Assembly (NCBI GenBank): GCA_030374765.1
Contig: JARGXX010000001.1
Span: 1,178,001-1,242,000 of the forward strand
DNA length: 64,000 nt
Source: Agarophyton chilense
Taxonomy: Eukaryota > Rhodophyta > Florideophyceae > Gracilariales > Gracilariaceae
Direction of reading: 5' to 3'
Of the stretch, positions 34,942 to 46,744 are shown one piece after another. A program made the translations under genes and the position numbers. Each line of letters begins with the position of its first letter. Positions within the stretch are counted from its first letter, which is position 1. Under the pieces are notes generated by a model. The model had not been told where the DNA came from and did no database searches. It saw only the letters and a list, made by a program, of their open reading frames with translations.

Positions 34942-37002
34942 TTAATTTTTCTGGGCCTGCACCGCCGGAGGCGGCTGCTCAGGACGTTGAGCAGGCAACG
35001 CCGGGACATCAGGTCCAGAAGGTACTGCAGAAGCGGTGGGGTAACCGACCACGTCGGTGACACGGGATTCCGGTGCAGGTACGACGAGAGCTCGGGGAAG
35101 CGACACATGACGTGGAACATCCGTTCGAGCACGGATATACGATGCAATAGGGACAGCTGCTTTGTCCTCCGGGGATAGGGCCTCGTAATTGACTACGACT
35201 TATGCCCATTCTCGGACAGACAACACACATTGTGGAGAAGTATGGCCTGGTTTGTAGCAGAGATGACAAATGAGACCAGAAGCCGGCGTTGGGTGGCGAG
35301 GCTCGGCGAACTTCACCACGGGGCGTGTATCTCTCCAACCAGGACGCGAAAAGGAGACATTACCACTCTCGTGTGGGACGCGTGGCGCACGAGCGCGACC
35401 ATTATCCGCATAGAGTAGCGTGTCATCCTCAATCACGTATTGTTACTCGTCCAAGGTTGAGGGTAACTCCGTTGACGCGATGGAATGAACGTTTCTATGG
35501 GCTAGCTGCACGTTATCATAATCCCTTCGAGAGGCCTGTTCGTCGATCATCGAAGCTGACGGGCTACCCGGTTGTAACATCAACGCTTTGGTGGACCTAG
35601 ACCTGGATCCAGGAGTGCGTGCGCGCAGGGCTTCACCTTCTGCGCGAGCGAACTGCACTAGTTCCAAATACGTGGCTTTAGGTCTATCTTCTCGACGTCG
35701 AGCAACAAGAGTCCGGATCGCCGGGTCCAAACCATCGACAAACATGGTGCAACGCTCTTCAGTGGGGTTAAAATTGCCACAGCGGTGGAAAGCCTTGTTA
35801 AGGTGCGACGAATAATCTGTTTCCGACTCGCCTAGACGTTGGTGAGTATCCTGCAGGGCTATTATAGCATGCTGAATGGCGGAGTTGGTAGCATGCGACC
35901 TCAGGAGGTATTGCACGGCTTCAGGCCAGCATGTGACCCCTCCTTCGCAGGCGCGTTATAAACCTCTGACAGAGTGATACCGGTCTTCTGCAAGCCCACG
36001 TAAGAAGTACGGTAAGGCAATGTAGGCCTGTCCCTCGTTCATTCCAAGGATGTCAGCTTCCGCGACAAAGCGTGCCAAGAAATCCAACACCAATATTGGG
36101 TCTTATCCAGAATACAACTGGTTGCGAAGTGAGAGATGCATTCGCTTAATGCAGTCCTTCACTCTTCCTGTACCACGGGGTGTACGATCCAAAGAGGAGT
36201 CCTCCAAACGGTAGTATCGGTATGATAAGAGCTTCTTAAAGAGCGAATTGGTCGGTTTCAGCTCCTTCAAACCTGTGTGCTTCCTTCCCTTCGTGCGGGC
36301 GCGGATCACACCATGGGTGGCTGTCGACCGCTTAGAGCGTGAGGAACGCTCACGGCGAGCTACTTCCACCGATGAATCAGAAGAGTCGGACTCCGAGGGT
36401 GAGGAGTCTGACGGTTCGGGATCCGTGTTTCTTCGCTTCCTTCGAGCCTGGCGGTTCTCTTCCTTATTTCCCTTGTGTGATACTGCAACCGGCTCGGCCG
36501 GATCATCCACCGACATCAGGGTTTGTTCCAATGTCTCAAGACGGCTTCTGACGCGCGAAAACTTGTCCGCGACGTCCTTGACAAAGGCTGAGGGTCCACC
36601 AAGGGACTCTAGAATCGAGTTCACATCCGCACGGAGGACACGGACGTCCTCAGAAAAATCCTGCGTAGCAGTGTCATTTACCTTTTGGCGAAGGGAATCG
36701 AACTCCTTTGCAAGGATGACTTGAGCTTCCCGCATAGAGCGGAGTTGCTCTTCCACAGCTGCAAAGCTGGGATGGAGAGTGATATCCCTAGCAGCAGAGA
36801 GCATCTGGGCGGCGGCTGACGCCGGTCCTGCTCCACTTGCTGGGGGTGTGGAATCAGAGACAGGAGGTCTCGATGTCCTTCCACCTGGCACGCCAGTCGA
36901 TCCACCGGTATGAGACCGTGAACGGACCGGGATACGAGATGGTTGCGATGGTTCCGCTGCACAGGTTTGACTCCGCGTCCTCGGACGGTCTTTGGACGAC
37001 AT
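34942..37002 (-). pseudogene. gag: gag of B1
   Basis: The start at 37002 (MSSKDRPRTRSQ) opens a 299-codon frame with a coiled-coil-like region (RSMREAQVILAKEFDSLRQ), an Asp/Ser-rich low-complexity stretch, then YRYYRLEDSSLDRTPRGTGR. It stops after RNQLYSG, where B2 continues with DPILVLDFLARF. Later pieces (35916-35443; 35436-35200) give YLLRSHATNSAIQ, MFVDGLDPAIRTLVAR and the zinc knuckle CHLCYKPGHTSPQC. The gene ends at a TAA (34942-34944) after QAQKN, matching the end of B2 gag (TQKN). There are several stops and frame changes. Confidence 0.82.
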
Positions 37003-37146
37003 GAGATCAGAATCCGTTACACGTGAGTACCCAAACCAGATCGGCTACTGGGGCTTAGAAACTTCCTCAAAGAGGGTAACTGATATCAACCTCAAATTGT
37101 GAGTCCTCTTTCCGATTAATCGTGAATGAGTGTGCCCGACTCAAAG

Positions 37147-37164
37147 TTCTAAGTCGGGAGACCA
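37147..37164 (-). other. Primer binding site of B1
   Basis: The complement reads TGGTCTCCCGACTTAGAA, identical to those of A and B2, and is separated from the LTR by 3 bases (37165-37167). Confidence 0.85.
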
Positions 37165-37167
37165 GTT

Positions 37168-38011
37168 TGAAGACCAAGGCTTGGAGCGGAGACACCACGA
37201 AGATGTTTGGGATCTTCCTCTCTTCAGAGACACTCCTCAGGCGGGGGAGACGCGTTCCAGCGAAGCACAGAAACAGAGCCACTCTGGAAAGGCACGACGA
37301 AGTCGGGTGTGAGACCGAGGCCGATCCGGCGGGATATACCTAGAGTGTTTAGGTGAGCACGGCACAGTCCGGGGTGTGACCAATCCTAGGCGGAGCGGTA
37401 CCACGGCGATTGTCAGAAAAGGAGCGAGGAAACACTCGTATGAGGTGGACGAGCGGGGTGAGTGGGGCGGCCACTCACGAGAGCCAGAAAGGAGAAGAAG
37501 AGGAAACGGGGGCGAAACCCTATACAGGAGCGAGACTACGACAAGTGTCGGCGATTAAATATGAACCCACGGTGGTGGTAGCACTCTGGTCGACAGAGGG
37601 ATGGATGAACGAACGTGCGACGGGCGCTCACGCAGTATGCGGTGAAGACGCGCCGAAGGCGAAGAGTTCAGAGCCAAGACTCCCTCCTTGAGATCTCCCA
37701 AGAGGGTGTTTACTGGAAAGCAGTGCTCAACCTCCTAAGTAGTGTGGCGCGCGGCCCCTGACAGTTGGCGCGCGCCCGAAAAATAGACACTAAATAGCAA
37801 TAACGTAGCCAAATAAATATTTAAAAAATCCAAAATAATACTAACCATTAAGTAGAATCCGGGCCACATGTGGCACGCCTCGCACTCGTGCCTCGGCATC
37901 CGTGCAGTCCACGTGTTCCACCAGTGCGCACCTCCGGTCCTAACCAGCCGTTGGCAAGCAATAGCGGTATAGCTTGTTATAGACCAAGCTAGTCCTCAAG
38001 CGAGCGAAACC
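37168..38011 (-). repeat. 5' LTR of B1, larger part
   Basis: 844 bases that align with 26933-27780; the remaining 44 bases lie at 49645-49688 on the far side of B2. The B2 target duplication AAACC is at 38007-38011 and 49640-49644. Confidence 0.88.
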
Positions 38012-38934
38012 TGAAGTGCAACCCTCGTGAGGGCCGTTTTCCAGGACTTGGTTGTTTTCCCGCCTCGGGCGATACTTGTGAGATCTATGAGTAATACCGC
38101 TACTAGCGGGCTGGCGTAGCCAGGTGTATACGCGTTGTACGCGAAGTGCATCGGCGGCCGTGCGCCGTGGCCCCGATTCGGGTGTGACTTACCCACGTGT
38201 ACCACGGGTGGCCCAGGACAGGTTGGCACAGCATAGCTGGATATTTCTCTATTTATTTAGCTTTATTACACTAGGTTAGGGAGCTCTTTACAGTATTCTA
38301 CACTATATAGTGCCAGGCCGATCTCTCCCTGACACTCAGTAAACCTCCCCAACCAGGGTTCTAGGCTCTAAGTCTTTTTCCGCTTTCGCGAGTCTTCCAT
38401 ACTCTACGAAGTTGAAGCCGCGTTACTAACGGTAGACTTATCCACCCTGCGTCAACAGGAGTCTCACCGCTGTTAGCGTGTATATCTTTCATACCACTGC
38501 CGTGTTCTCGCCTCAGTATTGGGTTTGCTACATATTTCTTTTGGCTCTCGTGGCCCATGCCCCCGATCGCCTCCACTGGGTGGTCCCCCCCTTTATCGCT
38601 TACCCTCTTTCGTGGTAGCTCCCCCTTTCGCTTTTTGGTTGGTTATTCGTGCCGCTCGCGCGTGTGCCGCGTTCCGGCTTACCGGGTTTACCGCCACTCC
38701 TGTGGTTGCATTACTCGATCTCGAGACTTGCCCACTTCCGTGGAATACAGCTCATACCTGGTCTGCTCCCTTCTAGCATCCCGCACTCTCCCCGCTTGGC
38801 GTGCCGGTGAACCTCGGCCTTACACCCCGACTTAGTCGTGTTCACTCCGGAGAGGCTCCGTCGCCGTGCTACCCTCCTTGGAGGAAGACTCGGACATCTT
38901 CGTGTGTTTCCGCCGCCCTTGGCGTTGCACTACA
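38012..38934 (+). repeat. 5' LTR of B2
   Basis: Starts TGAAGTGCAAC and ends GTTGCACTACA, giving inverted ends with a one-base offset. It is followed by the spacer AAC and the primer binding site. Small frames inside (38519-38835) recur in the 3' LTR by homology and are not genes. Confidence 0.92.
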
Positions 38935-38937
38935 AAC

Positions 38938-38955
38938 TGGTCTCCCGACTTAGAA
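38938..38955 (+). other. Primer binding site of B2
   Basis: TGGTCTCCCGACTTAGAA, 3 bases after the LTR, identical to the sites in A and B1. Confidence 0.88.
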
Positions 38956-39094
38956 GGCTAGGGGAACCTGGTTTGGTTGTTTTTCACATTTCTGTGCTGT
39001 CTTCTCTCGTCGAGATCTGCTTTCCAATTTCTTGGTTTGGACCCACTTGGTGGAAGCTTTTGTTGTCCCATTCTTAGCGGTCAACGCTACAACC

Positions 39095-41223
39095 ATGTCA
39101 CGACTACCGTCGGAAGCGAAACCCGCGATCACGCGGAGCCGTTCCGTCAATGACGTGGTGCCTGCGGACCCTGGAAGGGTTCCCCCGCCGTTACCTTAAG
39201 CCGCTCCGAAAGGCAAGAGTAAGGGGTCGAACTCCTCCAAGAACAACAAGCTACCGCCTAAGGCGTCGAAGAATGGACCCAATTCTGGTGCTGGACCGGC
39301 CCCTGCCGTGGATGACCCGGCTCCTGCCGACGAAAAGGCTCAGAAAAACGAGTTCCACATCGACACCAACTCAAGTGTGAGGCAGCAGATCCGCGTAATG
39401 CGGGAAGCGCACAATGCCTTCGTGGAAGAGTTCGAAGCGCTGCGTTCCAGGTGTGATGGCTCTTCTATGAAGGAAGTGTTTGACGACCTCCGCTTGTTGC
39501 GGGCGGACGTCAACACCCTGTTGAAATGTTTTGGTGGTCCCGTCGCTTACGTGGAAGGTGTCGAGACCCGATTCAATCGTGTTAGCGCCCGTCTCCAGAC
39601 GTTAAAGCAAACCATCTTGATGGAAGACGTCCCGGAGAAGGCGGTTGCTGTGTCGCACCAAGCGAAACACGAGAGGAAAAGGGACGATACCCGCCGTCGG
39701 CGTGGAAAGCGTGACAGCGATGACTCGGACTCGTCGAACTCCTCACGGTCGTCGCGTGGCACTCACCATTCAAATGGGTCGGACTCGTCAGATTTGTCTT
39801 CTGACGATGGCCATCACAGGCGTTCATCCCGTTCTAAACGGTCGTCTGCCACCCAAGGTGTGATCCGCGCCCGCGAGAAGGGAAGGAAACACTCCGGGTT
39901 GAAGGATCTGAAATGCACCAACCCCCTGTACAAGAAGTTGGTTTCTTACCGATACTATCGGCTAGAGAACTCCTCTTTGGATCACACGCCCCGTGGCACG
40001 GGTAGAGTGAAGGATTGCATAAAGCGTATGCAACTGTCCCTCAGGAACCAGAGCTTTTCTGGAGAAGACCCCATTTTGGTGTTGGATTTCCTTGCGAGGT
40101 TCGTCGCCGAAGCGGATATTCTCGGTATGACCGAAGGACAGGCGTTTATTGCACTCCCTTACTTTATGAAAGGCCTCGCCGAGGATCAATACAACTCTGT
40201 AAGAGGTTCGTCTAGAGCCTCCGAAGGAGGGGTAACCTGCTGGCCAGAAGCAGTACAATACCTCTTTAGGTCCTACGCCACTAATCACGCGATTCAGTCG
40301 GCCATTCTCGCTCTTCGCGATACGCGCCAGAAGTCTGGAGAAACGGAAACCGAATTCTCGGTGCGCCTGAACAAGGCTTTCCACCGTAGTGGGAACGTAC
40401 ACTCCGCCGGAGAGCGCTGCACCATGTTCATCGATGGACTGGACCCCGCTATCGAACACTCGTGGCCCGTTACCGGGAAGACCGAAGGAAGACCACGTAT
40501 CTGGAGTTGGTCCAACACGCGCAAGCGGAAGGTGACGCTTTAAGAGCTCGTGCCCCAGGACACAGGTCGCGAACCGCCAAGGCGTTCGTGATGGAAACGA
40601 AGTCGCCATCCCTATCGCTGGTTGCGATTGAGCGCCCCCAACAGGAGTACGACAACGTACACTTCGCCCGAAGCGATATCCATTCGGTCCCGACAACCGA
40701 ACTACCGTCTACGACGGACGACTCATATGACACGGCCCAGGATGGACCCCTGCTGTACGCAGACTCTCCCCGTGTTCACGGACCTCGCATCCCGTATTCA
40801 AACGGTGCGCTCCGACAGAGTCGCCCTGGATGGCAGGATACCCGCCAAGCGGTGAAGTTCACGGATGCTCGCTCCGGTTTGCAGCCCTCACGCCCGGGAC
40901 TCATATGCCACATATGCTACGAACACGCTCACATTTCACCGGACTGTATCCTCACCATGAGGGAAGTAGCCCGAGTAATCGGTAATTATGAGGCGTTGAC
41001 CCCAGTGGAAAAGCGGATTGTTCCGATGACGTCGTATCTTCGAGCGAAGATTGATTTTCGACGGAGTATTCCGGAGGCGAAACCGCGCAATGCGTTGCTT
41101 TACCCTGCCGAGCAGGCTCCCGACCACTGCCCCGTTCCTTCAAACCCCGCCGCTGGCGCCTCATTGCTAGTGGTTCAGGATTCTGAGGCCCCGCCCCAGG
41201 CGGATGGGACTCAGAAAAACTGA
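39095..41223 (+). pseudogene. gag: gag of B2
   Basis: The ATG at 39095 (MSRLPSEAKPAITRSRS) opens a frame with a TAA at 39197-39199; the same frame continues from there to 40543. It holds a coiled-coil-like part (VRQQIRVMREAHNAFVEEF), an Arg/Ser/Asp-rich region, YRYYRLENSSLDHTPRGTG, the Retrotrans_gag-like core (DPILVLDFLARFVAEADIL, ALPYFMKGLAEDQY) and FIDGLDPAI. Near 40452 one base appears lost compared with B1, and reading resumes in the 40462-41223 frame (LVARYREDRRKTTYLELV), ending with the zinc knuckle CHICYEHAHISPDC and the end TQKN. A stop plus a 1-base deletion make it a pseudogene. Confidence 0.88.
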
Positions 41224-41420
41224 TTTCGGGAGTCTCCCCTTCGGGAGAGGCTTCCCCAACAGTGAGGTTGATGACGCCCGAGGCGTCTCCGCCTCGCTCC
41301 CCGGTCACAATCCTCACGAGGAAACAGGCCGTCTCAGACGTGGGCTCTGAACACTTTGGTGTTCTACGTCGACCGTGAACACGTGTTCTTAACCGCCGGT
41401 TCCCGGATAGAGTCTTAGTA

Positions 41421-44400
41421 ATGGCCAAGCGCAATTACAAGGTGTATGCCGACCTTGGCCTTTTTACCCAGTTTATGGTTCGATTCCTTACTGTTTTGGA
41501 CACAGGTGCTGGTCCGAATTTCATCGTGGAGTCGCTGCTGCCCCCGCCCTTGCGGTCTCAGATCCGCCTTGGCGTGGCGCCCGACGTCGAGGACGCGAAT
41601 AACAACCCGTTGTCAACGGTTGGAACCGTCGCTCTCGTCGTTCGCTTGGGCTCCTTCGTGGTGAAACTCGACTTTATTGTATGCCGGAAATTGGCTGCCC
41701 CCATCATCTTGGGATGTGACTTCTGTGACAGATTCGTTGATGCCATAAGGCCCCGCTTAAAGCGTGTTGAGATGGAAGACGGCTCGTCGGTCCCGATTGT
41801 CTGTCGTCCGCTGCGGCGTGCCTCCAAGAAGCACGTACCGCTCCCTGCCGCGCAGGAACCTCCACCCGCTTCTCGGGAGTCTACCAAGCTCCGCGTGGCT
41901 GCGTCTGTCCGAATCTCGCCAGAGTCCCAAGTATGGGTGCGTGTCACTTCCCGTCAACACGGTTTACGAGCCATTCAGCCTCTCTCATCTCTGTATGATG
42001 GATATCAACTCGCCGTGGCGAATGGAGTCGCGCAGATTGTCTCAGACAAGCCGTTCACCGTGCTCGTTGCCAATCTGGGCTCTACCCCCCAGTCACTGGT
42101 GAAAAACCAAGTTATTGGATCGGTAATGCCTCACCCCACCGCGATGGTCTCCACTAGGCTGACCGCTGCCGAAGTCCTCGGTCTCGTTCACTCTAAAGAG
42201 GGGGAGGAAGCTGCCGTCCAATCACCGAATGATTCGGAATCGCAACCTGCCGAAACAGAAAAGAAGCCCGTTCCGACGAGTTACGACCGGGTAGACCCTG
42301 TGAAAGAACTCGAGGAACTCGACCTCGGTCATGTACCGGAGTCACACCGTGAAAATCTGCGTGAGATGTAACGGGTGTTTACCACAATGTGGGATGGCTC
42401 TCTTGGTGAGATAAATACAACGGAACACCGGATAGATTTATTGCCGAACACCCGACCGGTGGCTCAACACCCTTACAGGGCAGGCCCCAAGGCTCGAGAA
42501 GAGGAACAGTTCCAAGTGGACAAAATGCTCCGAGCTGGAGTGATCGAACCGGCTCAGTCGTCGTGGGCATTTCCAGTGGTACTGGCTCCGAAACCCGATG
42601 GGTCCTGGCGCTTTTGCATCGACTACCGTCGCTTGAATGATGTTACCGTCAAGGACGTGTATCCGATCCCACGAATGGATGATTACATCGACTCTCTCGG
42701 CACTGCTACCGTGTTCACGGCTTTGGACGCCAATTGGGGATATTGGCAGGTTCCCGTTAGGGAGGAGGACCAAGATAAGACTGCGTTTGTCTGTCACTCG
42801 GGACTCTACCGTTTCAAACGGATGCCTTTTGGTCTAACCAATGCTCCCGCTACCTTTCAGCGTGCTATCGACATTTTGTTGGCCCGCTTTAAGTGGCGTA
42901 CTTGCCTCGTCTATTTGGACGATATCATTGTATTCTCAGACAATCTGGATGACCATCTCACGCATGTCAGGGACATAATGACCACGCTACGTAATGCTGG
43001 AATAACCCTCAAACTGAGGAAATGTGAGTTCTTTACCGATACCGTGAAGTATCTCGGGCACATTATCCGTCCGGGACGTGTAATGATCGAGAAAGCTCGA
43101 GTGAGGACCCTTCGCAAGGCGAAAGAACCCGCTACCCAGACGGAACTGCGCTCCTTTCTAGGATTTGTCAACGTCTACCGACGGTTTATCCCTAACTTCG
43201 CTGACATCGCGGCCCCCTTGAACGTGCTTCTGCGGAAAGGTCAACCACCTAAACTGGACCCCTTTACGTCCGCCCAGACGGATGCTTTCAACTCCCTTAG
43301 GGAGGCTGTCACATCAGCACCGATTCTATCGTTACCGAAACCCGGACTACCGTTTTCCGTGGACACGGACTCTAGCGACTACCAGGTAGGCTGTGCGCTC
43401 TTTCAAACTACTCCCGAAGGAGAACGCAAACCCATTGGGTACTGGTCACGCTCGCTCAATGTCCACGAGCGGAACTACTCCGTGTCGGAGAAGAAGTGCG
43501 TCGCAGTTGTGTGGGCCCTCTCTACACTCCGCCCCTACCTCATGGGTGTGCACTTTACCGTTCACACGGATCACTCGTCCCTACGATGGCTCATGACCAT
43601 CTTGGAGCCGTCAGGCCGCTTAATGCGATGGAGACTGCGCCTCGCGGAATATGTCTTTGAAGTGATCTACAAGAAGGGCACTCAGAACGCGCAAGCGGAC
43701 GCGCTCTCCCGTTTACCCACGAATGGGGAAGCTCTAGCCGTCGATGACGAGGATATACCTTGCTTCGTCGTAGACGACGGAACACCGGGGGACCCAGATT
43801 GGTTACACGATAAATGGAACGAAAGCCCGGAATCGGATGATGATATTGACGCATTGCTCGTCTCGGACGATTCAGAGAAACCCCCGCCGGGTAATTTTGT
43901 GCCGATACCCCCGGAGGAGATGGTCATAGAACAGCAGGGTGACCCCTTCTGTACGAAGATTCGCGCCTGGCTTAATGGCGGTGCACAACTCCCTTTCAAG
44001 GTGAACGATCTTGGATACCTCGTCAGGACGGTTCAGTCATCCCCACAAGTCGTGGTGCCGCATACTCTACAGTCTAGAGTTTTGCATCTATCGCACCATG
44101 CGAAACTTGGTGGACACGCCGGTGGACGGAAGCTCTACCTCATTTTGCGAAGGAATTTCTACTGGCCCGCCATGGCGGTGGATTGCTACGCAACGGTGCG
44201 ATTTTGTACCGAATGTGCTAAGAATCGGGTGAAACATCGCAAGTACTCAACGAAGTTGAAACTATTCCCGGCACGGGCTCCTCTCGAGTTTGTCGCCATT
44301 GACATCCTTGGTAAGCTCCTGACCACACGACGTGGACATAAGTTTTTACTCGTTATCACGGATCGTTTCTCAAAACTGGTTCGGACCGTACCTCTACGGA

Positions 44401-46565
44401 AGATATCCGCTTTCACGGTTTCACAAGCATTTGTAACCCATTGGGTATTCGTCTACGGCCCGCCGGTTAATCTTCTATCCGATAACGGAAAACAGTTCGC
44501 ATCGCGATTCTTCGAGGACGTGTGCAGGATTCTTGACATCAAGAACCTGTTCACAACGACCTATCACCCCCAGTGTAATGGGCGAGTGGAGCGGTTTAAC
44601 CGAAAGCTATTAGCGTCTCTCCGTTCTTACGGGACCGACCACCCAAAGACATGGGATTTATATACCGACGCCTTGACGTTCGCGTACAATACGCAGGTAC
44701 ACCGTACTACGGGCTTGACTCCATTCGAACTGGTCTTGTCCCGCCCTCCGCCCGCTGTCGCGTTAGAACCCCAGCCCACGCTGGATTCGGTCCCTTTCGT
44801 GAAGGATTATCGCCACAGGTGGAAAGAGTGGCTTACAAAGCTGATCCCGGTCGCCCGAAGCTCGATGGCTCGTGCCCAAGCCGCTTACAAGCGTGATTTC
44901 GACTCTCGCGTACGCGGTTAGGCCCCGACAATCAAAGCCGGTGACTTCGTCTTCGTCCGTAAGGAGTACTGGAACCCTGGAAAGGAAAAGAAGCACAAGG
45001 TCATTTCGGTGAAAGACGACACCATCGTGGTGGAAATTGTCGACGCTCGTGAGCGGATCTCCCGCGACCGCGTTGTACTCGCCCCGCCACCGACTTTGGA
45101 AGTAACCGAAATGGGTCAACAATCCCTCTCTGAGGATGATGGTGCTCGGGACACAACAATGACTCAGCCCACTGCCGGGGTTTCCAGACCTTCTGCGTTA
45201 CCACACCCTATCCGGGGACTCTCTGACTTGCCGATCTTATCGGACAAAGGCCAGAATGGCCTCTCTTCTCTCACGCCACGGCGCGGTGTCTACCCCCGCC
45301 CGTTGGGCGTTTCAACCACTCCCCATGCCGCTCCGTCTCAGGAGGGGGAGGAGGCTCATAACTCTCGTCAAGAGACGGAAACCGCTTCGTCGCGTCATGA
45401 CAACCGTGCTGCACGGACTCCTGGACACACCAGCAAGAACAACGGTGATCCGGACGTCCCGTCTACCGACGTGCCATCTCCGCATTTGCGCGCTACAACC
45501 GTTGCTGAACCCTCTATGGGAAGCGCCACCGCATCTGCGTCTGATCGCACTCTCCACGGGGACTCTACTCGACATGACGCACCACGTAGTGGAAACCCTC
45601 TCGCCGAAGCGAAACCGAAATCGTCGCAGGATGTTGTTCGCCCTAGCGATATTGGACCGGCTATGCCGTCGAGCGTTGACCCGCAGCCCGTGGGTCACGG
45701 TTCGTCGACACCAGCTACGCTGGAAAACTTAGAGCACGCCCGTCGCGGTACTTTGTCGCCCAAGCGAGCAGACATACCGGCAGCGCCGTTGCACACGCCC
45801 TCACGTGAGGAGGCGGAACGCAGCAAGGCGCGGAGTACTCCCAGCCATCAGCCGGACGTGTCACGTGACCAAACGACACCCGGCTCGAGAGATACGCCAA
45901 TCAACGCCCAAGGCGGCTCACCCGGCAAGGCACGACGCCCCGTGATGAAACCGCCTCCCGCGTCAAGTCCAGCACCGTCGCGACGGATTTCACCCCGACG
46001 ACTCGCGGAACGCGACCGCGAAACCCAGCCTTGGGATGAGTCCGCGCTCCCCCGAAGGGTGGCCTCTGCACGAGAACTCTCGGAAAGTACTCCGACCCAA
46101 AAACTGGGAGAATTGCCCCACGGGAAGGCCTCCGGCCGAAGCCGTCGAACTGACGCTCTTCGTCATGACGCCTTGGCGGAAGCAACCCGCCAAGCGGCCA
46201 AGGCAACCCGAAACCCGGTTCGTTCCCCTACCCAGGGCATGGAAAGGCAACGCCAACCCATGGACTCCTCGGGGGTAGAGCACAGTAGCCCACACGCACC
46301 TGCGGACGTACACCGGTTTGGTCCTGTGACGCGTACACCGCAAGGGCGGGAAGTCTACGAGAAGGAGTTCGTGGTCGACCACATAGTGGAGCACTCATAC
46401 CATCCGGATGGTTATATTCAATACCTCGTCCGTTGGTACGGTTTAGGGCCCGAATGAGATTCGGATGAGCCGATGGAACATCTCCCACGTTCGAAGGTGG
46501 TGTCATTTCACCGCAGAACGCGGACGGGAATCCCGGCATCGGTTTTTAAAGCCCAGGTGGGATAA
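41421..46565 (+). pseudogene. pol: pol of B2: protease, RT, RNase H, integrase, chromodomain
   Basis: All parts are in one frame, separated only by stops. The protease (41421-42368) has an intact DTGAG at 41499-41513. A TAA at 42369-42371 replaces a Leu codon seen in B1. RT (42375 on) has RFCIDYRRLND and YLDD at 42912-42923. RNase H reads DTDSSDYQVG, SEKKCVAVVW (catalytic Glu changed to Lys), HTDHSSLRWL and QADALSRL. Integrase has the zinc region (HHAKLGGH; CTECAKN) and an intact DDE core (VAIDILGKL, LLSDNGKQF, NGRVERFN). A stop at 44919-44921 precedes APTIKAGDFVFVRKEYW. About 10 residues present in B1 (LSPVADGPFR) are missing after KEKKHK. The chromodomain (FVVDHIVEHSYH, LVRWYGLGPE) is cut by a TGA at 46455-46457 where B1 has Trp; the frame then runs to AQVG and TAA at 46563-46565. 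Confidence 0.9.
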
Positions 46566-46744
46566 CACCCACCTCGGTGGAAGAGAAAAGAGAAGTGGGT
46601 TTGCTTGAGAACAGGCTGGTGAAGGAGGGTTTTGGGTTACACAAGTCACTTGGTTTTTATTCGAAGCTATCGATGGAATACCGAGCACTCGGGATACTAC
46701 TCTAAGTCACAAGGGAAAACTCCCCATCGGGATCGCGTGCCCCG

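Noticed and set aside
39962-40696. 244-codon minus-strand frame in B2 gag
   Set aside because: It is a shadow of gag; the gag motifs on the plus strand explain the sequence and B1 has no matching open frame.
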